Source of the DNA: an uncultured Actinomycetes bacterium
GTDB lineage: Bacteria; Actinomycetota; Thermoleophilia; Solirubrobacterales; 70-9
NCBI GenBank assembly: GCA_946482365.1
Contig: CAMLQY010000002.1
Coordinates: 124,001-188,000, forward strand
Direction of reading: 5' to 3'
Length of the DNA: 64,000 nucleotides
Shown here: positions 10,036 through 18,627 of the stretch, in pieces
Numbering within the stretch: the stretch's first letter is position 1
Layout of the letters: every line of letters starts with the position of its first letter
Made by a program: the position numbers and the translations under genes
Notes under the pieces: model-generated
Told to the model about the DNA's origin: nothing
Seen by the model: the letters and a program-made list of their open reading frames with translations, nothing else
The model's database searches: none

Positions 10036-11403
10036 GTGGCTGATTCCTACGACGTGATCGTCATCGGCGGGGGCCCGGGCGGCTACGTGGCCGCGATCCG
10101 GGCCGCCCAGCTCGGCAAGAGGACCGCGGTGGTCGAGCGCGACAAGCCGGGCGGGCGCTGCCTCAACTACGCCTGCATCCCGGCCAAGACCGTGCTGCGC
10201 ACGGCCGAGATCTACGAGCAGGCGCGCGAGAGCGCCGAGCTCGGCGTCGTCGCCAAGGACGTCACGCTCGACTGGGAGGCGCTGGGCAAGCGCCGCGCCG
10301 CCGTCTCGGAGTCGCTCTCCGGCGGCGTGAAGATGCTCTGGGACAAGAACGAGGTCACCCTGATCGAGGGCGAGGGCTCGCTCACCTCCGGCGGCGGCGT
10401 CAAGGTCGGCGAGGAGGTCTACGAGGCCGGCACGGTCGTGCTCGCCACCGGCTCGGCGGCGCTGCCGATCCCGGGGGTCGAGTTCGGCGGCCGCGTCCTC
10501 GACACCTGGGGCGCCTGGTCCCTCCCCGAGCAGCCGAAGAGGATCGCCGTGGCCGGTGCCGGCGCCTCGGGCTGTGAGATCGCCTCCGCCTACGGCCGCT
10601 TCGGCACCGAGGTGGTGCTGATCGAGATGCTCGACCAGATCCTCCCGGCCGAGGACAAGGACATGGCTCGAATCGTCAAGCGCGCCTTCGAGAAGCAGAA
10701 CGTGACGATCTCCACCGGCACGCCGGTCGAGAACGTCGAGGCCGGCGAGAGCTCGGTCAAGCTCAGCTACGGCGGGGAGTCGACCGAGGTCGACTACCTC
10801 TGCATCGCCGGTGGCCGCTCCGCCGACGTCGAGGGGCTCGGCCTCTCCGAGGCCGGCGTCACGCTGACCGAGAACAGCAAGGTCGAGGTGGACGAGTACG
10901 GGCGCACCTCGAACCCGAAGGTCTACGCGATCGGCGACCTGGTCAATGCCAAGGCGCTCGCCCACAAGGCCTCCGAGGAGGGCGTCGTCGCGGTCGAGCA
11001 CGCGGCCGGGGAGCCGACCCATCCGGTCGACCAGAACCTCGTCGCCGGGGCGACCTTCTGCCACCCGCAGGTGGCGAGCGTCGGCCTCACCGAGGCGGCC
11101 GCCAAGGAGGCCGGCCACGACGTCAAGGTCGGCAAGCAGAAGCTCGGCGGCGTCGGCGGCGCCACCGTCTACGACGACAAAGACGGCCTGGTCAAGCTCG
11201 TCGTCGACTCGAAGTACGGCGAGATCCTCGGCGCCCACGTCGTCGGCAACCGGGCCTGCGACATGGTCGCGGAGCTGGTCGCGACGATGGCGCTGGAGGG
11301 CGGCTACCAGGAGCTGGCCCGGATCGTCCACCCGCACCCGACGATCTCAGAGGCGATTCCGGAAGCCGCCCGAGCCGTCGAGGGCTGGGCCCTGCACGCC
11401 TGA
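10036..11403 (+). CDS. lpdA: Dihydrolipoyl dehydrogenase (E3)
   Basis: This flavoprotein reoxidises dihydrolipoyl groups of 2-oxoacid dehydrogenase complexes. The 455-residue protein has the FAD motif IVIGGGPGGYVAAIRAAQLG, the redox disulfide GGRCLNYACIPAK, the NAD-binding AVAGAGASGCEIASAYGRFG, the second FAD motif YAIGDL and the C-terminal HPHPTISEAIPEA with the catalytic His-Glu pair. It starts at GTG. It precedes the pyruvate dehydrogenase operon but is separated from it by an inserted PIN gene and a DsbA-like gene, so it probably has its own transcript. Confidence 0.95.
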   Translation: MADSYDVIVIGGGPGGYVAAIRAAQLGKRTAVVERDKPGGRCLNYACIPAKTVLRTAEIYEQARESAELGVVAKDVTLDWEALGKRRAAVSESLSGGVKMLWDKNEVTLIEGEGSLTSGGGVKVGEEVYEAGTVVLATGSAALPIPGVEFGGRVLDTWGAWSLPEQPKRIAVAGAGASGCEIASAYGRFGTEVVLIEMLDQILPAEDKDMARIVKRAFEKQNVTISTGTPVENVEAGESSVKLSYGGESTEVDYLCIAGGRSADVEGLGLSEAGVTLTENSKVEVDEYGRTSNPKVYAIGDLVNAKALAHKASEEGVVAVEHAAGEPTHPVDQNLVAGATFCHPQVASVGLTEAAAKEAGHDVKVGKQKLGGVGGATVYDDKDGLVKLVVDSKYGEILGAHVVGNRACDMVAELVATMALEGGYQELARIVHPHPTISEAIPEAARAVEGWALHA

Positions 11404-11420
11404 GCGCGAGCGCCGACGCG

Positions 11421-11855
11421 TCACCCCAAGCTCGGCGGCAACTCGATCGTCTCGATGCCGAGCTCGGCGGCGACGGCGAGAACGTCAGAATCCGAGCTCG
11501 CAATCTTGTCTCCGGAGCGCGGAGCGGCGAGCAGCGTTGCGTCGGCAAGAGACAGCGAACGCCGCTTGCGGTGGTAGTGGTCGGTCCGGACTTCGGCCGC
11601 ATGGCGCGCAAGCTCCAGATCGACGGGAACAAGTGCAAGGGGCCCCTCGAATAGGGGCTCAACCACGTCAGCGATGCTCGTATAGCCGACATCCCCCTTC
11701 CGAGCGACAACGTCGAACACCTCGGCGACGTTGGTAGCCGTCATCGCCGCTGATCCTTCGCGAAGGATCGTCTGCACTCGTTTCATTGCTGGCTCAGCGC
11801 GAATAACAGCGATCAGGGCGCAAGCATCGAGAAAGGCACTCCTCCGCTTGCTCAT
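11421..11855 (-). CDS. PIN-domain protein (VapC-like), without visible antitoxin
   Basis: This 144-residue protein starts MSKRRSAFLDACALIAVIRAEPA, with the first PIN acidic residue in FLDACAL, a Glu in NVAEVFDVVARK, and later acidic residues in SLADATLLA and IASSDSDVL. PIN proteins are Mg-dependent RNases, often VapC toxins. No VapB-like gene precedes it: 20 bp upstream the divergent DsbA-like gene begins. Codon use is less GC-rich than in lpdA and the pdh genes on either side, suggesting acquisition. It is either a solitary PIN nuclease or the remnant of a toxin-antitoxin pair. Confidence 0.8.
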   Translation of the reverse strand: MSKRRSAFLDACALIAVIRAEPAMKRVQTILREGSAAMTATNVAEVFDVVARKGDVGYTSIADVVEPLFEGPLALVPVDLELARHAAEVRTDHYHRKRRSLSLADATLLAAPRSGDKIASSDSDVLAVAAELGIETIELPPSLG

Positions 11856-11874
11856 GGACGCATAAGGTCAACAC

Positions 11875-12474
11875 GTGGCCGACCTCTTCCCCCCGGCGGC
11901 GACCTTCTACTTCGACCTCGGCTCGCCCTACGCGTACCTTGCCGCGGAGCGGGTCAGCGGGCTCTTCACCGAGGCGGGGCTCGAGCAGCCGGAGTGGCAG
12001 CCGATCCTGCTCGGCGGGCTGTTCAAGCGCCTCGGGCGGGACTCGTGGGGGAACGGCCCCGGGCGTGAGGAGGGGATGGCCGAGGTCGAGCGGCGAGCCG
12101 CCGCGTACGGGCTGCCGCCGGTCGCCTGGCCCGATCCCTGGCCCGGCAACATGCTCTTCGCGATGCGCGCCGCCATCTTCGCCAAGCAGACCGGCCGCGC
12201 CGTTTCCTTCGCCCTCGCCGCCTTCCGCCAGGCCTTCGCCGCCGGGCGCGATCTCTCCGACCCCGAGAATGTGCTGATCGCGGCCGCCGCCTGCGAGCTG
12301 CACCCGCGGGCGCTGCTGAAGGCGGTGGAGACCGAAGCGGTCAAGGGCGCCCTGCGCGAGGCGACCGACCGGGCCGCCGAGCTCGGCGTCGCCGGCGTCC
12401 CCTCCCTGCTCGTCGGCGACGAGGTTTTCTGGGGCGACGACAAAGTCGAGGAGGCGATCGCCGCCGCTAGCTAA
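11875..12474 (+). CDS. DsbA-fold 2-hydroxychromene-2-carboxylate isomerase-like protein
   Basis: The 199-residue thioredoxin-fold protein opens ATFYFDLGSPYAYLAAERV and later has WPGNMLFAMRAAIFAKQTGR and ELGVAGVPSLLVGDEVFWGDD. These match the glutathione-transferase-kappa / HCCA isomerase branch of the DsbA superfamily. There is no CxxC, and Ser stands in the active-site position (LGSPYAY), as in that branch. GTG start. Only 9 bp separate its stop from pdhA, so it is probably transcribed with the E1/E2 genes. The substrate is unknown. Confidence 0.82.
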   Translation: MADLFPPAATFYFDLGSPYAYLAAERVSGLFTEAGLEQPEWQPILLGGLFKRLGRDSWGNGPGREEGMAEVERRAAAYGLPPVAWPDPWPGNMLFAMRAAIFAKQTGRAVSFALAAFRQAFAAGRDLSDPENVLIAAAACELHPRALLKAVETEAVKGALREATDRAAELGVAGVPSLLVGDEVFWGDDKVEEAIAAAS

Positions 12475-12483
12475 GGTCAGATC

Positions 12484-13692
12484 GTGGCCGATCTCCCTGA
12501 CGCCTCCACCTGTTACGAGCTGCTGGCGCGGATGACGCTGATCCGCCGCTTCGAGGAAGAGGCAGGGCGCCAGTACCAGCGGGCCAAGGCGGGGGGCTTC
12601 CTGCACCTGGCGATCGGCGAGGAGGCCACCATCGTCGGCGTCTCCGCGGCGATGCGCGATGAGGACTACCTGATCGGCACCTACCGCACGCACGGTCACG
12701 CGATCGCTCGCGGCACCGATCCCAAGCGCGTGATGGCCGAGCTCTTCGGCAGGGTCGACGGGACCAGCGGCGGCCGCGGCGGGTCGATGCACATCTTCGA
12801 CGCCGAGCGCCGCTTCATGGGCGGCTACGGGGTCGTCGGCGGAAACCTGCCGATCGGGGCGGGCCTCGCCCTCGCCTCCGAGTACAAGGGGGAGGACGCG
12901 GTCACGGTCTGCATGTTCGGCGACGGCGCCTCCAACGCCGGCAACTTCGGCGAGACGATGAACCTGGCGGCGCTCTGGAAGCTGCCGATCCTCTTCCTGG
13001 TCGAGAACAACCTCTACGGGATGGGGACCTCGGTCGAGAGGCACTCGGCCCAGACCGATCTCTCCAAGAAGGCGGAGGGCTACGGGGTCCCCGGGGAGCG
13101 GATCGACGGCATGGACGTGCTGGCGGTGCGCGAGGCGGTCGCGGAGGGGATCCGGCTCGCCCGCGAGGAGCGGCGGCCGACGATGCTCGAGGCCTTCACC
13201 TACCGCTACCGCGGCCACTCCGCGGCTGACCCCGAGGTCTACCGCGAGCGCGAGGAGGTCGAGGAGTGGCAGGAGAAAGACCCGATCGAGCTCTTCGCGC
13301 GCCGCTGCGTCGAGGCGGGGGTGCTGGGCGAGCGCGAGGTGCAGGAGGTGCGCGACAAGGCCGAGCAGGAGGTGCTCGCCGCGGTCGAGTTCGCCGACTC
13401 CTCCCCCGAGCCCGCCCTCGACACTCTCTACGAGAGCCTCTACGTGCTCGGCAGCGACGCCGGCTGGTACGCGGTCGACGAGCGCAGCCCCGAGCCGCAT
13501 CGCGGAGAGGACGAGCAGGAAATGCCCGAGGCGGCGCGCGAGCTGGCCGAGGCCGGCGCCGCCTACGCGGGCCAGCCGGACGGGCCGCGGCCGAACCCCG
13601 CCGAGAGCGGCGACGCCCAGGAGGGCGTCGAGCCCGAGGTGGCAGAAGAGGGCGCGGGCTCCCCGGTCGCCGAGGAGGTCGAGGAGCGATGA
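12484..13692 (+). CDS. pdhA: Pyruvate dehydrogenase E1 component, alpha subunit
   Basis: This thiamine-diphosphate-dependent subunit decarboxylates the 2-oxoacid. The 402-residue protein has GGRGGSMHIFDAERRFMGGYGVVGG and the ThDP/Mg motif CMFGDGASNAGNFGETMNLAALWKLP...NN. The phosphorylation-loop region YRYRGHSAADPEVYR is present. After about residue 340 there is an acidic, Pro/Glu-rich tail of some 60 residues that is not part of the catalytic domain. GTG start; its end overlaps pdhB by 4 bp (ATGA). Acetoin or branched-chain dehydrogenase is an alternative, but the MHIFD signature and operon order favour pyruvate. Confidence 0.92.
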   Translation: MADLPDASTCYELLARMTLIRRFEEEAGRQYQRAKAGGFLHLAIGEEATIVGVSAAMRDEDYLIGTYRTHGHAIARGTDPKRVMAELFGRVDGTSGGRGGSMHIFDAERRFMGGYGVVGGNLPIGAGLALASEYKGEDAVTVCMFGDGASNAGNFGETMNLAALWKLPILFLVENNLYGMGTSVERHSAQTDLSKKAEGYGVPGERIDGMDVLAVREAVAEGIRLAREERRPTMLEAFTYRYRGHSAADPEVYREREEVEEWQEKDPIELFARRCVEAGVLGEREVQEVRDKAEQEVLAAVEFADSSPEPALDTLYESLYVLGSDAGWYAVDERSPEPHRGEDEQEMPEAARELAEAGAAYAGQPDGPRPNPAESGDAQEGVEPEVAEEGAGSPVAEEVEER

Positions 13693-14678
13693 CGACCGAG
13701 CTGCGGATGCGCGAGGCGCTGCGCGACGCGATGGCGGAGGAGATGCGGCGCGACGAGGCGGTCTTCGTGATGGGCGAGGACGTCGGGGTCTTCCAGGGCG
13801 CCTTCAAGGTGACCGAAGGGCTGCTGGAGGAGTTCGGCGAGCGGCGCGTGCGCGACACGCCGATCTCCGAGAACACGATCGTCGGCACCGGGGTCGGCGC
13901 GGCGATGGCGGGGCTGCGGCCAGTGGTCGAGCTGATGACGGTCAACTTCGCGCTGCTGGCGCTCGACCAGATCGTCAACCACGCCGCCGCGATCCCCTAC
14001 ATGTTCAACGGCGAGGCGCGGGTGCCGATGGTGGTGCGGATGCCGGGCGGGGGCGGGCACCAGCTCGGCCCGACCCACTCGCACAGCTTCGAGGCTCTCT
14101 TCCTGCAGGTGCCAGGGCTGCTGGTCGCCTGCCCCTCCACGCCAGGGGACGGCAAGGCGCTGCTGAAGGCCGCGATCCGCGACGACAACCCGGTGATCTT
14201 CATCGAGCACGAGAGCCTCTACGGGCGGCGGGGGGAGGTGGGGGACGAGGAGGAGGTCCTGCGCTTCGGCGAGGCCGCGGTGCGGCGCGAGGGCTCCGAC
14301 GTGACGATCGTCGGCATCCTCAAGATGGCCCACGTCGCCGAAGACGCGGCGCGGGTGCTCGCGCACGAGCACGGGGTCGAGGCCGAGGTGATCGACCCCC
14401 GCACCCTGCGCCCGCTCGACCTCGACACGATCCTCGCCTCGGTGCGCAAGACCAACCGCGCCGTGATCGTCGAGGAGGGCTGGCCGCACGGCGGAGTCGG
14501 CGCCAACCTGGCGGCGCTGATAACCGAGCAGGCCTTCGACGACCTCGACGCGCCGGTGCAACGGGTGACCGGCGCCGACGTGCACATGCCCTACTCGAGG
14601 CGGCTGGAGCAGGCGGCGATCCCCCACGAAGAGCACGTGGTGAAGGCGGCGCTGACCACGCTGGAGGGGAGCATCTGA
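13689..14678 (+). CDS. pdhB: Pyruvate dehydrogenase E1 component, beta subunit
   Basis: The 329-residue beta subunit forms the alpha2beta2 E1 enzyme. It shows MREALRDAMAEEMRRDEAVFVMGEDVG, RVRDTPISENTIVGTGVGAAMAGLRPVVE, RMPGGGGHQLGPTHS and the C-terminal transketolase domain with EVIDPRTLRPLDLDTI and VEEGWPHGGVGA. Start and stop are coupled on both sides: ATGA with pdhA and TGATG with the E2 gene, as expected for equal subunit production. Confidence 0.94.
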   Translation: MTTELRMREALRDAMAEEMRRDEAVFVMGEDVGVFQGAFKVTEGLLEEFGERRVRDTPISENTIVGTGVGAAMAGLRPVVELMTVNFALLALDQIVNHAAAIPYMFNGEARVPMVVRMPGGGGHQLGPTHSHSFEALFLQVPGLLVACPSTPGDGKALLKAAIRDDNPVIFIEHESLYGRRGEVGDEEEVLRFGEAAVRREGSDVTIVGILKMAHVAEDAARVLAHEHGVEAEVIDPRTLRPLDLDTILASVRKTNRAVIVEEGWPHGGVGANLAALITEQAFDDLDAPVQRVTGADVHMPYSRRLEQAAIPHEEHVVKAALTTLEGSI

Positions 14679-16021
14679 TGGCCGACGTGGTGATGCCGAG
14701 GCTGTCGGACTCGATGGAGGAGGGGACGATCCTGCAGTGGATGAAGCAGGTCGGGGACGAGGTCGCGGTCGGGGACGAGCTGGTGGAGATCGAGACGGAC
14801 AAGGCGAACATGGCTTATGAAGCGGACGTGGCGGGGACGCTGAGCGAGATCCTGGTGCAGGAGGGCGAGACGGTTGCGATCGGGACGCCTATAGCTCGGG
14901 TGGGCGGTGAAGGGCCGGATGCCTCGGCCGAGTCGGCCGCGGGTCCTGTCGCGGGGGAAGGGGGGGCGCTGCGGGCGGACGCAGAGCGTCCGTCCTCGAC
15001 CCCCCCAACCCCCACGCCACCCGCGGAGAAGGCGGCGATCAATGCGGCGCCCGCCGAGACAGACGAGGCTGATGGCGCTCATGAAGGGAACGGTCGGCCC
15101 AAGGCGTCGCCGATAGCTCGACGGCTTGCCAAGGAGCAGAAGCTTGATCTCACAAAGCTCGAGGGGTCTGGGCCGGGGGGGCGGATCGTCAAGGCCGACG
15201 TGGAGAAGGCTGCTTCCGCGGGTGGCGCGGACTCGGGGGGGCCGAGAACGGAGGCGGAGCCCCCGCCCGCAGGCCCCCCCGAGGCCGTGACGGGACCCGC
15301 GGCCGAGGCGGCCCGTCCTGAGACGGCCAAGGGTGAGGTCGCCTACGAGGACCTCTCGAAGCTGCAGTCGACCATTGCGCGTCGAATGGCTGAGTCGAAG
15401 GCTACGGCGCCTCACTTCTATTTGGAGGCGGAGATCGACATGAGCCGTTTGGTCGAGGCTCGCAAGCAGATCAAGGCCGCGGCGAAGGAGGGGGACGTCG
15501 TGCCCTCCTTCAACGACATGGTGGTCAAGGCTTGTGCGCTGGCGCTGCGGGAGCATCCGCGGGCCAACGGGGCGTACAGGGACGGGCGATTCGAGCTCTA
15601 CTCGCGGGTGAACGTGGGGGTGGCGGTGTCCACCGAGGACGGGCTGGTCGTTCCCACCGTGTTCGACGCCGACCGCAAGAGCCTGCGCCAGATCGCCTCG
15701 GAGGCGCGGACGCTGGCGCAGCGGGTGCGGGACGGGCAGATCACGCCGCCGGAGCTCTCCGGAGCGACGTTCACCGTCTCCAACCTGGGGATGTTCGGGA
15801 TCGACAGCTTCGCCGCGGTGATCAACCCGCCGCAGGCCGCGATCCTCGCCGTGGGCGCGATCTCCGAGCGCCCCGTCGTTCGCGACGGCGAGATCGCGAC
15901 CGCCCACCTGATGCGGGTCAACCTCGCCTGCGACCACCGCATCCTCTACGGCGCCCCCGCAGCGGAGTTCCTGGCGAGGATTCGTGCTCTCCTCGAAGAG
16001 CCTCTCTCCCTCGCCCTCTAA
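14678..16021 (+). CDS. pdhC: Dihydrolipoamide acyltransferase (E2)
   Basis: This is the lipoylated core of the complex, with 447 residues. The N-terminal lipoyl domain (1-80) carries the lipoylated Lys in EIETDKANMAYEAD, the peripheral-subunit-binding domain reads SPIARRLAKEQKLDLTKLEGSGPGG, and the catalytic domain ends with DHRILYGAPAAEF (DHRxxxG). The two Pro/Ala-rich linkers each contain one copy of a ~91-bp palindromic repeat, at 14934-15027 and, inverted, at 15215-15304. The insertions keep the frame and fall only in the flexible linkers. Lipoylation would come from the lipB/lipA genes downstream. Confidence 0.95.
   Translation: MADVVMPRLSDSMEEGTILQWMKQVGDEVAVGDELVEIETDKANMAYEADVAGTLSEILVQEGETVAIGTPIARVGGEGPDASAESAAGPVAGEGGALRADAERPSSTPPTPTPPAEKAAINAAPAETDEADGAHEGNGRPKASPIARRLAKEQKLDLTKLEGSGPGGRIVKADVEKAASAGGADSGGPRTEAEPPPAGPPEAVTGPAAEAARPETAKGEVAYEDLSKLQSTIARRMAESKATAPHFYLEAEIDMSRLVEARKQIKAAAKEGDVVPSFNDMVVKACALALREHPRANGAYRDGRFELYSRVNVGVAVSTEDGLVVPTVFDADRKSLRQIASEARTLAQRVRDGQITPPELSGATFTVSNLGMFGIDSFAAVINPPQAAILAVGAISERPVVRDGEIATAHLMRVNLACDHRILYGAPAAEFLARIRALLEEPLSLAL
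14934..15027 (+). repeat. In-gene palindromic element, copy 1 (E2 gene linker 1)
   Basis: About 94 bp, starting GGCCGCGGG and ending CCACCCGCGGAG, with inner G7 and C7 tracts able to pair. It is the most diverged of three copies in the window and encodes the E2 linker segment around residues 86-117 in frame. Confidence 0.7.
15215..15304 (-). repeat. In-gene palindromic element, copy 2 (E2 gene linker 2)
   Basis: Ninety bp, reverse orientation. By eye it differs from copy 3 (17156-17246) at only 4 of 90 positions. The ends are CCGCGGG/CCCGCGG inverted repeats, and the centre is a long GC hairpin. It is read in frame as SAGGADSGGPRTEAEPPPAG and following residues of the E2 linker. Confidence 0.85.
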
Positions 16022-16078
16022 CCCCCGGGTGAAACGCAAAAGGAGTCAAATAGACCCCCAAAACGTTGCACCTCGGGG
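16022..16078. repeat. Intergenic palindromic repeat, copy A (3' of E2 gene)
   Basis: Directly after the E2 stop: CCCGGGTGAAACG at 16024, AAATAGACCCCCAAAACGTT and CACCTCGGGG form an imperfect palindrome. It closely resembles 58160-58215 after the ABC exporter operon. Both sit between convergent genes, suggesting a bidirectional terminator-like role. Confidence 0.7.
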
Positions 16079-16103
16079 AGGGAGGACACCCCGGGGGCGA
16101 TGA

Positions 16104-17801
16104 TCAGCAGGTCTTCCTGGCGCCGGTGACTGCGTTCCAGGCGCGGCCGAGGGAGAAGTCGGCGGCTACTCGGAAGACCCCGGGGTGGGATGCGTGGACC
16201 TTGGTCCAGTCGCCGTGGCGGAGGATGCAGCCGGCGCCGCGGGAGATCGACCAGTAGGGAGTGAACTTGACCCGGACGAGGAAGTTGCCGGGGCGGTCGA
16301 CGTCGAGGGCGAAGCCCTGGCGGCCGGCCCAGAGGACCTGGGCCGCGGCCGCGGCCATCGGCTCCACCAGGGGCTTGGAGTTGCGCACCGCGTAGATCCG
16401 CCAGTGCTCCGAGGTCCAGCGCAGGTCCAGGTACGGCGGGGCGCTGAGGATCAGGCGGCGCTCCGCGATCGAGGAATAGTCGAGCGCGGCGTCGGGGAGC
16501 GCCACGTAGGAGACCGCGTTCTGGCGCAGCCAGCGCCCGTAGGCGGGCACGGTCAGCGGGTCATCGCCGTAGAAGATGTCGTCCCGGGTGGTGTCCAGCT
16601 GGCGCAGCCACCCTCGGGCCAGCTCGAAGTGGGTGGCGAGGTAGGCCGACTCCCAGTGGTTGGCCGTGGGCGGGACCTCGATCCGCACCGTCTCGCCACC
16701 GTGCTCGCGCAGCCATTGCGCTGCCGGCTGGAAGTAGCTGCGCGAGGTCGAGGGGTCGCCGACGCTGCGGACGATCTGGCTGACGCTGGCGGTCACCTGC
16801 CAGTAGAGGCCGCCGGCGATGAACAGGGCCAGGAACCACGGTGAGACTCGCGGTCGCCGCGCCAGCACCACCGCCGCCAGCACCGGCCCGCCGAAGAGGG
16901 CGCCGAGGCGGACCGCGTTGCCGCCCATCGCGTTGGGCACGAGCCAGACGACGGTCGAGGCGAGCAGGTAGGCGGCGATCGTCCAGCGCAGCTGCCGCTC
17001 CTGCTCGCGCAGCTCGCGGGTGACGTAGAGGGCCGAGCCGCACCAGAGGGGGATCGCTATGTACGAGGAGAACGCGAAGGGGAACTGGCCGGGGTCGGGG
17101 AAGACGAGGTTGGGGATCAGGGTCAGGGTGAGGGCGACTGCGGCGACCGCTAGTTGGCCGCGGGGCCCGTCACGGCCCCGGGGGGGCCTGCGGGCGGGGG
17201 CTTCGCCTCCGTTCTCGGCCCCCCCGGGTCCGCGCCACCCGCGGAGGACCGGGGTCAGGTCGAGCGTCGATGCCCAGGCGGCAATCAAAGTCCCAGCCAG
17301 GAAAACCGCAGCGACCGGGCTGGAGAGAGCGCAAGCTGTCGAGGCGAGGAGGGCCAGAGCTGAGCGCTGTGTCTGCAGGGCGCGGAGGGAGGCCAGGCCC
17401 CAGGCGACGCCTAGGGCGAAGGTGAGCTGGCCGTCGGCGAGGAGGGTCACGACGCCGGCGGCGAACCAGAGGGTGGCCCAGCGGGCAGGCTCGCCCCAGC
17501 GGTCGCGGACCAGCCGGTCGAAGAGGTAGGAGGAGGCGACAACCGAGACGGTGCCGACCAGCTGCGGGCCCAACAGCGAGGCGAGCGGCGGGAAGAGGAC
17601 GCTGTAGGTGAGCGTGTAGTGGCCGCCGTACCAGCTGCCGTTCCAGATCGCCAGGCCGGCCTGCTGGAAGAGGTGGGTGCGGAATACCTGGGCCGCGAGG
17701 TCGCCGACCTGCGGGTTCCAGGCCAGCATCAGGGCGGCGAGCACGGCACTCAGGGCGACGGCCGGCAGCCAGTCGGGTCGGAGGGACTTGGACTGGACCA
17801 T
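16104..17801 (-). CDS. Polytopic membrane protein, GT-C-like architecture
   Basis: The 565-residue protein has about ten hydrophobic segments in the first 350 residues, for example LPAVALSAVLAALMLAW and TLWFAAGVVTLLADG. A hydrophilic C-terminal part follows (VPPTANHWESAYLATHFELA, YGDDPLTVPAYGRWL). Multi-TM followed by an extracellular domain resembles GT-C mannosyltransferase-type or 6-pyruvoyl-tetrahydropterin-synthase-related membrane proteins, but no catalytic motif is certain. Around residues 185-217 a hydrophilic stretch (LRGWRGPGGAENGGEAPARR...) is encoded by an inserted palindromic repeat between two membrane segments. It is convergent with the E2 gene. Confidence 0.75.
   Translation of the reverse strand: MVQSKSLRPDWLPAVALSAVLAALMLAWNPQVGDLAAQVFRTHLFQQAGLAIWNGSWYGGHYTLTYSVLFPPLASLLGPQLVGTVSVVASSYLFDRLVRDRWGEPARWATLWFAAGVVTLLADGQLTFALGVAWGLASLRALQTQRSALALLASTACALSSPVAAVFLAGTLIAAWASTLDLTPVLRGWRGPGGAENGGEAPARRPPRGRDGPRGQLAVAAVALTLTLIPNLVFPDPGQFPFAFSSYIAIPLWCGSALYVTRELREQERQLRWTIAAYLLASTVVWLVPNAMGGNAVRLGALFGGPVLAAVVLARRPRVSPWFLALFIAGGLYWQVTASVSQIVRSVGDPSTSRSYFQPAAQWLREHGGETVRIEVPPTANHWESAYLATHFELARGWLRQLDTTRDDIFYGDDPLTVPAYGRWLRQNAVSYVALPDAALDYSSIAERRLILSAPPYLDLRWTSEHWRIYAVRNSKPLVEPMAAAAAQVLWAGRQGFALDVDRPGNFLVRVKFTPYWSISRGAGCILRHGDWTKVHASHPGVFRVAADFSLGRAWNAVTGARKTC
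17156..17246 (+). repeat. In-gene palindromic element, copy 3 (membrane protein gene)
   Basis: Ninety-one bp from GGCCGCGGGG to CCACCCGCGGAG, 86 of 90 positions identical to copy 2. It lies inside the minus-strand membrane protein gene without breaking the frame and is read in a different frame from copy 2. Confidence 0.85.
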
Positions 17802-17847
17802 GGGGACGGCGCAAAGGATAGGGGGGCGCCGTGCAACGATTTCGTTA

Positions 17848-18627
17848 GTGAGCGCTGAAGTCCTCGTCGTCCGCTGCGGCCTGGTCCCCTATGAGGAGGG
17901 GGCGGTCGCACAGCGCTGGCTGCGGGCCGCCCGTCAGGAGGGGGCGATTCCCGACGTGCTGCTGCTGCTCGAGCACCCGCCCGTCTACACCCGCGGGCGC
18001 CGCTCCGGCGAGGAGGAGCTGCCGATGGCGCGGGAGTGGTACGAGATGCAGGGGATCGAAGTCCAAGAGACCAATCGCGGCGGTCGCGTCACCTACCACG
18101 GGCCCGGCCAACTGGTCGCCTACCCGATCGTCCACCTGAAGCCCTACGGCGACGACGTCCACGAGTACGTGCGGCGCCTGGAGCGGGTGGCGATCGGAGC
18201 GATCGGCGACCACGGCGTCGCCGTCGACACGATCGAGGGGCTGACCGGGGTCTGGACCGAGGGAGAACCGCCCGGCCTCCCCCGCCGGCCGGCCGCGAGG
18301 CTCGACGGCTCCCCGCTCTTCGGCCCCCCGGCCCGGAAGGAAGCGCGCAAGATCGGGTCGATCGGGGTGCACGTCAGCCGCGGGGTCACCACCCATGGGC
18401 TCGCGGTGAACGTCAGCAACGACCTGCAGCCCTTCGAGTGGGTCGTGCCCTGCGGGATCGAGGGCTGCCAGGTGACCTCGCTGAGCCGCGAGCTGGGGGC
18501 TGAGCAGGACCTCGACGCCTTCGCCGACGCGGTCGCCGCCCGCTTCGCCGAGGTCTACGAGCGCACGCCGGTGGCAGCCACCCCCACCGACCTGGGCCTC
18601 GACAACGCTAGGCTCGGCGTGGCATGA
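17848..18627 (+). CDS. lipB: Octanoyl-ACP:protein octanoyltransferase
   Basis: LipB attaches octanoyl groups to lipoyl-domain lysines. The 259-residue protein has LLLLEHPPVYTRGRR, NRGGRVTYHGPGQLVAYPIV, the Lys motif RKIGSIGVHV, TTHGLAVNVSNDL and the acyl-accepting Cys in PCGIEGCQVTSLSREL. Between TGVWTEGE and RKIGSIG there is an extra segment of about 25 residues (PPGLPRRPAARLDGSPLFGP...) that most LipB proteins lack. GTG at 17848 was chosen because the longer frame upstream runs through the divergent membrane gene. It overlaps lipA by 4 bp. Confidence 0.94.
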   Translation: MSAEVLVVRCGLVPYEEGAVAQRWLRAARQEGAIPDVLLLLEHPPVYTRGRRSGEEELPMAREWYEMQGIEVQETNRGGRVTYHGPGQLVAYPIVHLKPYGDDVHEYVRRLERVAIGAIGDHGVAVDTIEGLTGVWTEGEPPGLPRRPAARLDGSPLFGPPARKEARKIGSIGVHVSRGVTTHGLAVNVSNDLQPFEWVVPCGIEGCQVTSLSRELGAEQDLDAFADAVAARFAEVYERTPVAATPTDLGLDNARLGVA

